The notes beneath the pieces were generated by a model, which made no database searches, was not told the DNA's origin, and was given only the letters and a program-made list of their open reading frames with translations. Below, one piece after another: positions 1-6,338 of a stretch of 15,053 nt of DNA (the first letter of the stretch is position 1; every line of letters begins with the position of its first letter). Origin of the DNA: an uncultured Rubrobacteraceae bacterium (GTDB taxonomy: Bacteria > Actinomycetota > Rubrobacteria > Rubrobacterales > Rubrobacteraceae); assembly GCA_902806105.1 (NCBI GenBank), contig CADCVI010000048.1, forward strand, positions 1 through 15,053, read 5' to 3'. Made by a program: the position numbers and the translations under genes.

Positions 1-14
1 GGTAGTGTTCGGGT

Positions 15-55
15 GGGCCATCCGAGGTTCCTTTCGCCGAGGGTTCGGATGGCCC
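15..55 (-). terminator. Terminator-like hairpin of the caspase-helicase gene
   Basis: An 11-bp perfect inverted repeat, GGGCCATCCGA (15-25) and TCGGATGGCCC (45-55), encloses a 19-nt loop. It lies just past the stop codon (61-63, minus strand) that the caspase-helicase gene would have used before the IS insertion. There is no long U-run, so it may instead be a processing or bidirectional hairpin. The IS now separates it from the gene by about 1 kb. Confidence 0.5.
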
Positions 56-86
56 CCGTTTTACAGGCAAACCTTGCAACACTCAT

Positions 87-106
87 CTAGGGTCTGTCTG
101 ACGAAT
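87..106 (+). repeat. IS left end: CTAG target duplication plus left inverted repeat
   Basis: CTAG at 87-90 is followed by the left terminal repeat GGTCTGTCTGACGAAT (91-106). It matches the reverse complement of 1034-1049 at 14 of 16 positions. The same CTAG follows the right end at 1050-1053. A 4-bp CTAG duplication fits the short palindromic targets used by several IS5-family subgroups. Confidence 0.85.
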
Positions 107-162
107 GGCGGTGTCCATGTTATCCCTGATCCGAAGCGGCCACGATCTCGGGAGGAACTACC

Positions 163-1034
163 ATGGTCAGGTGCGGGATCACCGACCGAGCTTGGGAGCA
201 GATAGAGCCGCTGCTGCCGGAAAGCGCTGGCAAGAGGGGCGGCCTGTGGCGCGACCATCGCACGGTGGTGAACGGCATCCTCTGGAAGCTCAGGACCGGC
301 TCGCCCTGGCGTGACCTGCCGGAGAGGTACGATCCCTGGCAAACCTGTTTCGACCGCTTCAACCGCTGGAGGCGTGACGGTACCTGGGATCACCTGCTGG
401 CCCACGCCCAGACCAAGAGAGATACGGTCGGGGAGATCGAGTGGGAGGTGAGCGTGGACGAGACGGTGATCCGGTCCCACCAGCATGCCGCGGGCGCGAG
501 GCGCACCGACAGCGCGGAGGACGCAAAAGGGGGCTCCTGAACCCCCAAGACGAGGCTTTGGGGCGCAGCAGGGGCGGTTTCTCCACTAAGCTGCATCTAG
601 CTTGCGATGGCAAGGGCAGGCCGCTCTCGGTGGTCGTCACCCCCGGCCAGCGACACGGCAGCACGCAGCTGCAGAGCCTCCTCGACGGGGTGAGGGTGGC
701 ACGCCCTGCGGGTTGCGCGGGTAGGCCGCGCAAGCGACCGGATCATGTGATCGCCGACCGAGGCTACAGCTTTGAGGGTTGTCGCGATCTGCTACGCAGG
801 CGTGGCATCCGCCACACCATCCCCGAGCGCAAGGACCAGACCGAGCGCCGTGCCGGTCGTCCAGGTCGTCGGCCGGGCTTCGACCGAGAGGTTTACCGGA
901 GGCGCAACGTGGTCGAGAGACGCGTGAACAGGCTCAAGCAGTGGCGCGGTGTGGCGACGCGCTACGAGAAGCGGGCGGTCAACTACCGGGCGATGGTGGT
1001 CATCGCCTCGCTGGTGCTGTGGTTGCCTTCGTGA
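163..1034 (+). CDS. IS5-family transposase (two frames, probable -1 frameshift)
   Basis: This is the DDE transposase that cuts and moves the surrounding element. Frame 1 runs 163-540: ATG 163 with GGAGGAA at 151-157. It carries the N-terminal DUF4096-like part (WEQIEPLLP, GSPWRDLP) and the first catalytic Asp in SVDETVIRSHQHAAGARR. The second part is open in the -1 frame from 441 to 1034 and contains ALGRSRGGFSTKLHL, the second Asp in VIADRGYS, and the Glu region RRNVVERRVNRLKQWRG. Joining the frames at the A4G5 run (525-533) yields a protein of about 290 residues, normal for the family. All catalytic positions are present, so the element may still be active. Many IS5 relatives express their transposase this way. 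Confidence 0.88.
525..533 (+). other. Candidate programmed -1 frameshift site
   Basis: AAAAGGGGG lies where the first transposase frame (GCA AAA GGG GGC TCC TGA) must pass to the second (AAA AGG GGG CTC CTG). A P-site AAA can re-pair with AAA one base back. The zero-frame stop is 7 nt after the run. It could also be an ordinary inactivating indel, but this location is the usual one in two-frame IS5 elements. Confidence 0.6.
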
Positions 1035-1053
1035 TTCGTCAGACACGCCCTAG
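1034..1053 (-). repeat. IS right end: right inverted repeat plus CTAG target duplication
   Basis: The right repeat occupies 1034-1049 and begins with the A of the transposase stop codon. Its reverse complement, GGCGTGTCTGACGAAT, matches the left end at 14 of 16 positions. CTAG follows at 1050-1053. Reading the minus strand across this junction changes the helicase C-terminus to Gly-Arg-Val-stop. Confidence 0.85.
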
Positions 1054-2265
1054 CCTCATCGCCGAGGCGAACGACAATCCGGAGCTTCCGCAAGCCCGGC
1101 CGAGCAAGGAGAGCCGCACGCGGCCTTCCTCTTCTTCTATCAGGTCGAGCTCATCCATCCTGAGCAGGAGCGTTTCCAGTCTGTAGGCTACCTCGTCGTG
1201 CCACCCGGGATCTTCCAGGCCGCCGAGGTAGCCACCGTAGGTGCTGGCAAGCAGGCGCGCGGCCTGGTCCCTCGGGATCTCCTTCACCTGGGTCAGGAGG
1301 CGCAGGATCCACGTGTCGAAGTCGGCGGGGTCGAAGGACGACTCGATCGGCTCCGGCTTGCCGAGCACGTACCTGTCGAAGAGGTTGCGCCTTTCGAACG
1401 CGCTGTCCGCGAGCAGCACGCTGCGGCCCCCTTCGCTGAGGCCGAGGCGCCCGGCGCGGCCCGCCATGTTTTTGTACTCGGCAACGGTGAAGTCCTGCCT
1501 CCCGTCGTCGACGAAGAAGAAGGTCTCAACGATAATGGCCGTGTTCGCGGGGGTGTTGACGCCGGCGGCCACCGTCGTCGTCGCGGCCATAACCCGTACC
1601 GACCCGCGGGGGTCCCGGAACGCCCGCTCGACGGCCACCCGCTCCTCGCGCCCGAGGTCGGAGTTGTGGAAAGCGGAGCCTCCCAATAGCGCCCTGCGCA
1701 GTTTCTCCGAAGACCTGGACGGGTCGTGCTCCGGCAAGTCGGCAGCGACGTCGTCCGCCGGCGGCAGACCCAGATCGTTGGCGAGGTAGATGGCGCACCC
1801 GACGGTGCTCCCGCGCGTGTTGCGGAAGACGAGCACTTTCTCGCCTTCGCCGACGAGCTTCCTGGCGAGTGAGACTATCATGTCCTGCGAGTTCGGCTTC
1901 TTGCCCCGCTGGACCACCTCGTAGGCCGGCAGGAGCTGCTGTTTGCCTTCTTTTCCGTCGGCGTCCAGGTACTGGAAGGTTCCGCCCCGGTCGAGCACGC
2001 CCTCTATCAACGGAACCGGTCGTTCCCGGGCGAGGAGAATGTCGCACCCCAGCCACTCGTCGAAGCGGTTCACGTCCCCGATCACCGCCGAGAGGGCGAC
2101 CAGTTGAGGCTCCACGCCCCGCTTCCGGGCCGCCAGCAGGTTGGTGAGGAGGAGCTCGACCCCGGTACCGCGGGTAGGGTCGGCGATGAACTGCGCCTCG
2201 TCGAGGACCACGAGGCCGATCTTGCTCAGGAGCGACGGCAAGGAGAGCGACAGGTTCAGGAACAT
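1039..2265 (-). CDS. C-terminal part of caspase-helicase fusion (Ski2-like SF2 helicase)
   Basis: This is the downstream part of one reading frame that begins at 3417; it is in the same frame and separated only by the amber codon at 2293-2295. Numbered from the TTG at 3417 it holds motif II (VVLDEAQF, DEAQ at 406-409), motif III (SAVIGD, about 443), motif V (ATTTVAAGVN, about 612) and motif VI (NMAGRAGRLG, about 650). The last has the MxGRAGR form typical of Ski2/Hel308-type helicases. A C-terminal helical region follows. The ATG at 2265 is the first available restart, 27 nt past the amber codon, but it has no visible ribosome binding site, so this half may only be made by readthrough, if at all. 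The IS at 91-1049 changes the end to GRV-stop; without it the frame would close at 61-63 eight residues later (DECCKVCL). On its own this half lacks Walker A and should not be an ATPase. Confidence 0.8.
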   Translation of the reverse strand: MFLNLSLSLPSLLSKIGLVVLDEAQFIADPTRGTGVELLLTNLLAARKRGVEPQLVALSAVIGDVNRFDEWLGCDILLARERPVPLIEGVLDRGGTFQYLDADGKEGKQQLLPAYEVVQRGKKPNSQDMIVSLARKLVGEGEKVLVFRNTRGSTVGCAIYLANDLGLPPADDVAADLPEHDPSRSSEKLRRALLGGSAFHNSDLGREERVAVERAFRDPRGSVRVMAATTTVAAGVNTPANTAIIVETFFFVDDGRQDFTVAEYKNMAGRAGRLGLSEGGRSVLLADSAFERRNLFDRYVLGKPEPIESSFDPADFDTWILRLLTQVKEIPRDQAARLLASTYGGYLGGLEDPGWHDEVAYRLETLLLRMDELDLIEEEEGRVRLSLLGRACGSSGLSFASAMRLGRV

Positions 2266-2292
2266 CTCGTAGGTGAGGAGAGCGCTGTCGTA

Positions 2293-2295
2293 CTA
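2293..2295 (-). other. In-frame amber codon interrupting the caspase-helicase gene
   Basis: Plus-strand CTA reads TAG on the minus strand at codon 375 of a frame otherwise open from 3417 to 1039. The residues on both sides (DDVDDFVRG, then YDSALLTYEMFLNL) join naturally into the region between motifs Ib and II of Ski2-like helicases. A single substitution from GAG, CAG or AAG would create it. Possible readings are inactivating mutation, sequencing error, or, less likely, readthrough. Confidence 0.9.
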
Positions 2296-3417
2296 GCCCC
2301 GCACGAAGTCGTCCACGTCGTCGTGGTGGTCGCCGGTGCACCGGACTACGCGGAGGCCCAGCCGCTCCCCGTAGAGCGCCCCGAAGTCTTCGTACTTCTC
2401 GTTGGTGAGCGCCTTGAAGGGGAGCAGGAAGACCGCCTTGCGGCCATCGGCGATGGCCTTGGCGGACGCCATCTCCCCTACGAAGGTCTTCCCCGAGCTC
2501 GTCGGGGCGACCACGAGCAGGGAGCGCCCGTCCAGCACCCTACGCTCGTTGACCGCCTCGCGCTGAAGGTTGTTGAGCCCGCCGCCGAACCGGCCGGACC
2601 ACTCTGCTAGCAGTTCCGGCGCCAGACCGAAGGCCGAGAGGTCTGCCATATCCGACCCTACCCGTACGCCGGTGGTGTCCGGGAAGGCCTCCGCGAAGAG
2701 GGGGCCGGGATGGAGCGGCGGGAAGGTGAGCCCACCCTCGATGAGGTTGAAGACCACGGGAGTTTGCTCCCACCCGAAGCGTCCGGCCTCCGCCCTCACC
2801 CGTCCGATCACCTCGTCGCCCATCGCGCCCACGTCCAGGCCTTCGGGGCTCTCCTTGAAGGTGCGGAGCATGGCCCCGGTGAGCAGCCCGTGCCCGTTGA
2901 GTTCGTGGGCCTCCTCATCGTCCTTGGAGGCCGCGATGATGACCCTGCCCTTGCCTCGCAGGGCCGCGACGGTGGTCATCGCGCCGCGCGGGACCGGCAC
3001 ACCCTGGAGGACGCGAGTGGTGGCGCCCCCGCTGAAGCAGCAGTCGAGAACGACCACGACGACGCGGGCATTCGACGAGGCGAGGCGTTCGGCGAGCTCG
3101 TCCATCGGTACGGTGGTCTCGGGAAGGGCGTCGAGCCTGGCGTCTTGGGGGGCGAGCTGATGGTGCGGCGAGCCGTGGCCGGCGAAGAAGAACAAGGCCG
3201 TGTCGTCCGGGCCGGCCGCACCGAGCGTCTCGTCCAACGCCCGCCGGATGCTCGCCCCGGTGGCTTCAGCATCGAGCAGGCGCTCGGCCCGGAGGTCGGG
3301 AACGGAGTCCGAGAAGAGGGCCCACATGGCGGTCGCGTCCCTCGCCGCTCCGGTGAGGTCCTGGACGAGCGGATCGGCGTATTTGTTGACCCCGACGAAC
3401 GTCGCGAGCAGGGCCAA
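2293..3417 (-). CDS. Caspase-like peptidase fused to N-terminal half of a Ski2-like helicase
   Basis: Residues 1-225 form a caspase/metacaspase (peptidase C14) domain. It begins with the core strand FVGVNKYAD and has the catalytic His81 in FFFAGHGSP. The catalytic Cys is in VVVLDCCFSGG, probably Cys127 by comparison with the DSCHSG motif of metacaspases. A helicase follows: Q-motif-like LNNLQREAVN (about 281), Walker A APTSSGKT (304-311), motif Ia LLPFKALTNEKY (331-342) and motif Ib CTGDHHDD. The frame then stops at an amber codon before motif II. The TTG start (3415-3417) is the only reasonable one, because a stop lies four codons upstream; AGG about 8 nt before it is a modest ribosome binding site. 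The known chemistry is cleavage of a protein substrate, with the helicase presumably sensing or remodelling nucleic acid. It is the last gene of a minus-strand cluster with a small charged protein and a membrane protein. Expressed as shown, the product keeps the protease but has no working helicase. Confidence 0.83.
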   Translation of the reverse strand: MALLATFVGVNKYADPLVQDLTGAARDATAMWALFSDSVPDLRAERLLDAEATGASIRRALDETLGAAGPDDTALFFFAGHGSPHHQLAPQDARLDALPETTVPMDELAERLASSNARVVVVVLDCCFSGGATTRVLQGVPVPRGAMTTVAALRGKGRVIIAASKDDEEAHELNGHGLLTGAMLRTFKESPEGLDVGAMGDEVIGRVRAEAGRFGWEQTPVVFNLIEGGLTFPPLHPGPLFAEAFPDTTGVRVGSDMADLSAFGLAPELLAEWSGRFGGGLNNLQREAVNERRVLDGRSLLVVAPTSSGKTFVGEMASAKAIADGRKAVFLLPFKALTNEKYEDFGALYGERLGLRVVRCTGDHHDDVDDFVRG

Positions 3418-3448
3418 CGCGCTTACCTACCGGGCTCGCCGAAGGGGT

Positions 3449-3592
3449 TTACCGCCGCTCTGTCCGTCCGTCTTGCTCGGAGCGCTTGCGCTCCTCGACC
3501 TTCTTCTGCTCCTGCTTCTCTCTTTTGATCGCGTCGGCGGTCTTGCGGCCCATGCTCCGCCTCGTGGAGGTGCCGCTCCTGAAGGTGGTCAC
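3449..3592 (-). CDS. Small, highly charged 47-residue protein
   Basis: GTG at 3590-3592 overlaps the TGA of the upstream membrane-protein gene in the arrangement GTGA, typical of translational coupling. The frame closes with TAA at 3449-3451, 31 nt before the caspase start. The product begins MTTFRSGTSTRRSMGRKTAD and continues with a Lys/Glu/Arg/Gln-rich stretch that should be a single charged helix. No family is recognised. Its place between the membrane component and the caspase suggests an adaptor, inhibitor or antitoxin-like role, which is a guess from position only. A competing frame over the same DNA (3423-3665) has less natural composition. Confidence 0.5.
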   Translation of the reverse strand: MTTFRSGTSTRRSMGRKTADAIKREKQEQKKVEERKRSEQDGRTERR

Positions 3593-4275
3593 GGTAGCAT
3601 CCCTTCGTTTCGTGCGCCTTCTCCGTCTCCGTCGCCATTATCGGTCCCGCCGACCAGATTGACAATCGCCGTCGCCTCCCACGACTCGCCCTCCTTGGAG
3701 GAAACCCAAAGCTGCAGTTTGAAGGCGAGTCGTCCTTCGTCCGGTATCTCGATCAAGAGCTCCTCGCCGGCGGGCTCGCCGGGTTCCAGCTTCTCCTGCT
3801 CCTCCAGCACGGGCCACGTCGAGACGGGCTCCCACTCGGCGAGCCTCGCCTCGTTGGCCGGGGTTTCCGAGGAGTGGGCCATGACGCGCAGGCCGCTCTT
3901 TTCGTGGTCGATCTCGAACTTCGAGAGGCCGATGTTCTTGACGGTGGCGTTGGTCGAGAGGTAGACGATTCCAGGCCTCTGCCTGACCTCCCCGGAGATC
4001 GTTAGCTCCACGCGGCGCCTGAACGTGCGGCCCCTGACGAACTTAAAGTACGCCCACCCGGCGGTCCCCACGATCGCGATCGTGGCCGCGGTCTTCTGCG
4101 CGATGTCGGCCCACGTCTGGGCCGTCGAAAGCGCACCGTCTTGCTGCGCTTGCTGTGCGAGTGCGAGGATTCTTTGCGCCAAGTCCACTAGCGCCCCCAC
4201 GGACAGCACGGAGCAAGCCCCGCTTCGGCGGACCCGCGTAGCATGGTGCCCGTACCCCGGGTCATCCTCGCGCAC
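3589..4275 (-). CDS. Single-pass membrane protein with beta-rich domain
   Basis: From the GTG at 4275 the product is 228 residues. It has an amphipathic helix (about 30-60), one transmembrane segment (about 62-80, TAATIAIVGTAGWAYFKFV), a basic stop-transfer patch (RGRTFRRR), then a beta-rich domain. That domain starts RVELTISGEVRQ and contains TNATVKNIGLSKFEI and a strand-like LAFKLQLWVSS. The tail is Asp/Gly/Glu-rich. It overlaps the resolvase gene upstream by 14 nt and the 47-residue gene downstream by 3 nt. The start is uncertain: the GTG at 4275 has GGAGG only 2 nt away, while GTGs at 4200 and 4188 would give a shorter N-terminus that still keeps the helix and membrane segment. Similar anchor-plus-beta-domain proteins are seen beside bacterial effector genes. 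Here it could hold the caspase-helicase at the membrane, which is inference from context. Confidence 0.7.
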   Translation of the reverse strand: MREDDPGYGHHATRVRRSGACSVLSVGALVDLAQRILALAQQAQQDGALSTAQTWADIAQKTAATIAIVGTAGWAYFKFVRGRTFRRRVELTISGEVRQRPGIVYLSTNATVKNIGLSKFEIDHEKSGLRVMAHSSETPANEARLAEWEPVSTWPVLEEQEKLEPGEPAGEELLIEIPDEGRLAFKLQLWVSSKEGESWEATAIVNLVGGTDNGDGDGEGARNEGMLP

Positions 4276-4837
4276 CGCCTCCGTCGTCGTCCTCGCTCAG
4301 GTACCGGTAGCGCGTGGAGCGGCCCACTCCGAGCATGGAGCAGATCTCCTCCACGGAGTGCTCGCCCTCTTCCTTGAGCCTCCGGGCCAGCTTGGCCCTG
4401 TTCTCGTCGAGCGCCCGGGGCCTGCCGCCGTGCCGGCCCCTCGCCCTCGCCGACTCGAGTCCGGCCATCGTCCTCTCGCGGATGATCTCCCTCTCGAACT
4501 CCGCCAACGCCCCGAAGACGTGGAATATCAGCCTCCCCCCGGCGGTCGTGGTGTCGAGGCTCTCCTTCAGGCTCCGGAAGCCCACGCCCCTGCCCTCTAG
4601 CCCTCCGACCAGGTCGATTAGCTCCCGCAAAGACCTCCCCAGCCGGTCGAGCCTCGCCACGACCAAGACGTCGCCTTCCCTGCAGTAATCGAACGCCTCC
4701 CGCAGCGCCTTTCTGTCGGCCTCCCTGCTGGAGACCTTCTCCTCGAAGACCCTCTCGCAGCCGTCGGCCTGCAGCGCGTCTCGCTGCGGGTCCAGCTTCT
4801 GGTCCTGCCTCGAAACCCTCGCGTACCCGATCCGCAT
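4262..4837 (-). CDS. Serine recombinase (resolvase/invertase family)
   Basis: A complete 191-residue resolvase/invertase. The N-terminus MRIGYARVSRQDQ contains the catalytic serine (Ser9). VLVVARLDRLGRSLREL and the AEFEREIIRERTMAGL helix mark the catalytic core and the E-helix region. GRHGGRPRAL links to a C-terminal helix-turn-helix (SVEEICSMLGVGRSTRYRYL). Such enzymes cut and rejoin DNA at paired short sites through a phosphoserine link. The gene is a full-length stand-alone version, and its end overlaps the membrane-protein start, so it is probably the first gene of the caspase-helicase operon. It may be a leftover of the element that brought the cassette in, or control it by inversion. 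The ATG at 4837 gives the canonical family N-terminus. Confidence 0.92.
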   Translation of the reverse strand: MRIGYARVSRQDQKLDPQRDALQADGCERVFEEKVSSREADRKALREAFDYCREGDVLVVARLDRLGRSLRELIDLVGGLEGRGVGFRSLKESLDTTTAGGRLIFHVFGALAEFEREIIRERTMAGLESARARGRHGGRPRALDENRAKLARRLKEEGEHSVEEICSMLGVGRSTRYRYLSEDDDGGGARG

Positions 4838-4843
4838 CCCTCC

Positions 4844-4871
4844 ATTGTCCCGAAAACGTCTCGCATATCAA
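4844..4871 (-). promoter_or_regulatory. Putative promoter of the resolvase operon (leaderless?)
   Basis: On the minus strand TTGATA (4871-4866) is followed by a 16-nt spacer and GACAAT (4849-4844), matching the -35 box at 5 of 6 and the -10 box at 4 of 6. Only 6 nt separate the -10 from the resolvase ATG, so a transcript would start at or next to the start codon and would be essentially leaderless. Confidence 0.4.
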
Positions 4872-4944
4872 GTACTGGGATTCCTCCAACGGGACGGGGT
4901 TTCGGGACTATCGCTCGAAGTTGCGGGACGGCCTATTGGGACAA
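4845..4944. repeat. Cluster of TCGGGACAA-like repeats beside the resolvase gene
   Basis: Copies of one motif lie here: TTGTCCCGA (4845-4853, inverted), TCGGGACTA (4902-4910) and TTGGGACAA (4936-4944). Two more CGGGACGG copies lie at 4890-4897 and 4924-4931. The 9-bp pair 4847-4855 and 4900-4908 is a perfect inverted repeat. Next to a serine resolvase this could be a recombination or operator site. Spacing does not plainly match a known three-subsite res. Confidence 0.35.
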
Positions 4945-5044
4945 AGCCGCCTCGTCCTCTTATTGAGCGTTTTCTGGACGCACGGCGCGGACCAACCGGA
5001 CGGGCGCCTTCGGCGTGCTCGATCACCCGGGTCGTCTCGGGCGG

Positions 5045-5071
5045 GTTTGGCGCCGTCTTGAGCGGGGGTAT
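5045..5071 (+). promoter_or_regulatory. Sigma-B/F/H-type stress promoter for the MBL hydrolase
   Basis: GTTTGG (5045-5050), 15-nt spacer, GGGTAT (5066-5071). This matches the general-stress sigma consensus GTTTNN-N12-15-GGGTAT known from Bacillus sigma-B and actinobacterial sigma-B/F/H types. It lies about 70 nt before the ATG at 5142. Confidence 0.45.
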
Positions 5072-5141
5072 TTATAGTGGGGGCGGTGGGCGACGCCCCC
5101 GCGTTTGCCTACTCCGAGCGGAAGCGAGCCAGGAGGGCACG

Positions 5142-6338
5142 ATGGACGAGAATGGGGCACGCAAAGCGGATCGGGCTTCGGGATCGGGTTCACCGGAAAC
5201 CCCCGGTGCGCCAGAGGAGGGTCTGCCCCCCGTCCCGCAGGTGCCCGAAAAGGACCTGCCCCCGGTTCCCCGGGTGCCGGGGGTAGACCTCCCGCCCGCC
5301 CCGCAGGTATCGATCGAAGACTTGTCCCCGCCGCCGGAGGCCGGGACAGAGAACCCGCCTCCGGCGGCGGAGGGCCGGAACCCGTTCTCGGTCGGTATCG
5401 ACGGCGACGCCGCGTCCGGGCGGGCCGTGTCCCGAGCTGCCGCGTGGGTCGCGCCCGGGGTGGCGCGCGTGGGCGTCCTCTTCGTCAACGCCTACCTGGT
5501 GGGCGAGCCCGGGGGGCCGTGGGCGCTCGTGGACGCGGGCCTGCCCCTCTCGGCCGCGATGGTAAGGCGGGCGGCCGCCGAGCGCCACGGGCCAGAGTCT
5601 CGGCCCGAGGCGATAATCCTGACGCACGGGCACTTCGACCACGCCGGTTCGGCGCTCGCGCTCGCCGCCGGATGGGACGTCCCCATCTACGCGCACCCGC
5701 TGGAGATGCCCTACCTGACGGGGCGAAGCGACTACCCGCCCCAGGACCCCACGATGGGCGGCGCGATCGCGCAGATGGCGCGACTCTTCCCCCACGGCGG
5801 CCGCGACCTCGGCGACCGGGTCCGGGAGCTGCCCGCGGACGGCGGGGTACCGGGGCTGGAGGGCTGGCGTTGGGTGCACACGCCGGGGCACACTCCGGGG
5901 CACGTCTCGCTCTTCCGCGGGGAGGACCGGGTGCTCGTCGGCGGCGACGCCCTGGCGACCATGAACATGGACTCCTGGGCCTCCCATCTCACGCGCGAGC
6001 GCGAGCTACGCCGACCGCCGGCGCCCTTCACCCCCGACTGGGAGGCCGCCCGCCGCAGCGTCGGGTTCCTGGCCGACCTCGAGCCCTCGGTTGTCGCCGC
6101 CGGGCACGGTCTGCCGATGGAGGGGCCCCGCGCGGCCGAGGGGTTGCGGGGCCTAGCGGGGCGTTTCTCCGCGCCGCGCATGGGGCGCTACGTCGGCCGG
6201 CCGGCGCGCTTCTACGAGGAGGGCGGCGTCGCGGAACTGCCGCCGCCGGTGCCTGATCCGCTGCCGAGGAGGGTCGCGCTGGCGGCGGTGGTGATCGCGG
6301 CCGGTGCGGCGATCGCCCTCGCGCGGCGGCGCGGGTAG
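5142..6338 (+). CDS. Tail-anchored metallo-beta-lactamase-fold hydrolase
   Basis: ATG 5142 with GGAGG at 5132-5136 gives 398 residues; the open frame further upstream looks non-coding. Residues 27-70 are four roughly 11-residue proline-rich repeats (variants of DLPPVPQVP). The MBL domain spans about 105-330 with metal-binding THGHFDHAG (His162, His164, Asp166, His167), TPGHTPGH (His250), GGDAL (Asp269) and AAGHG (His322). This is the glyoxalase-II-like arrangement of a di-metal hydrolase. The C-terminus is a hydrophobic segment (about 377-395) ending in ARRRG, so the enzyme is probably tethered to the membrane by its tail with the catalytic domain facing the cytoplasm. The substrate is unknown. 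It faces away from the resolvase operon and is preceded by a stress-type promoter match. Confidence 0.88.
   Translation: MDENGARKADRASGSGSPETPGAPEEGLPPVPQVPEKDLPPVPRVPGVDLPPAPQVSIEDLSPPPEAGTENPPPAAEGRNPFSVGIDGDAASGRAVSRAAAWVAPGVARVGVLFVNAYLVGEPGGPWALVDAGLPLSAAMVRRAAAERHGPESRPEAIILTHGHFDHAGSALALAAGWDVPIYAHPLEMPYLTGRSDYPPQDPTMGGAIAQMARLFPHGGRDLGDRVRELPADGGVPGLEGWRWVHTPGHTPGHVSLFRGEDRVLVGGDALATMNMDSWASHLTRERELRRPPAPFTPDWEAARRSVGFLADLEPSVVAAGHGLPMEGPRAAEGLRGLAGRFSAPRMGRYVGRPARFYEEGGVAELPPPVPDPLPRRVALAAVVIAAGAAIALARRRG

Larger units (their letters stand above)
91..1049 (+). mobile_element. IS5-family insertion sequence (959 bp)
   Basis: A complete-looking element: near-perfect 16-bp terminal inverted repeats, flanking CTAG duplications, and a two-frame DDE transposase filling most of its length. 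It is inserted antiparallel to the caspase-helicase gene and contributes that gene's present last three codons and stop. The subgroup is probably IS427-like, judged from size, two-frame layout and transposase sequence. The exact subgroup cannot be fixed without a database of terminal repeats. The near-intact ends suggest a fairly recent insertion. Confidence 0.88.

Noticed and set aside
2104..3964. Long plus-strand open frames across 2104-2610, 2570-3160, 2710-3528 and 3200-3964
   Set aside because: They lie antisense to the caspase-helicase and membrane-protein genes, have Arg/Pro/Ser-rich composition and match no family.
4845..5141. N-terminal extension of the MBL hydrolase to 4845
   Set aside because: The extra 99 residues look random, overlap the resolvase promoter and the stress promoter match, and the ATG at 5142 has a strong ribosome binding site.
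5105..6256. A 383-residue plus-strand frame inside the MBL gene
   Set aside because: It is almost wholly Arg/Gly/Ala/Pro, a typical high-GC shadow of the MBL frame, which has clear catalytic motifs.
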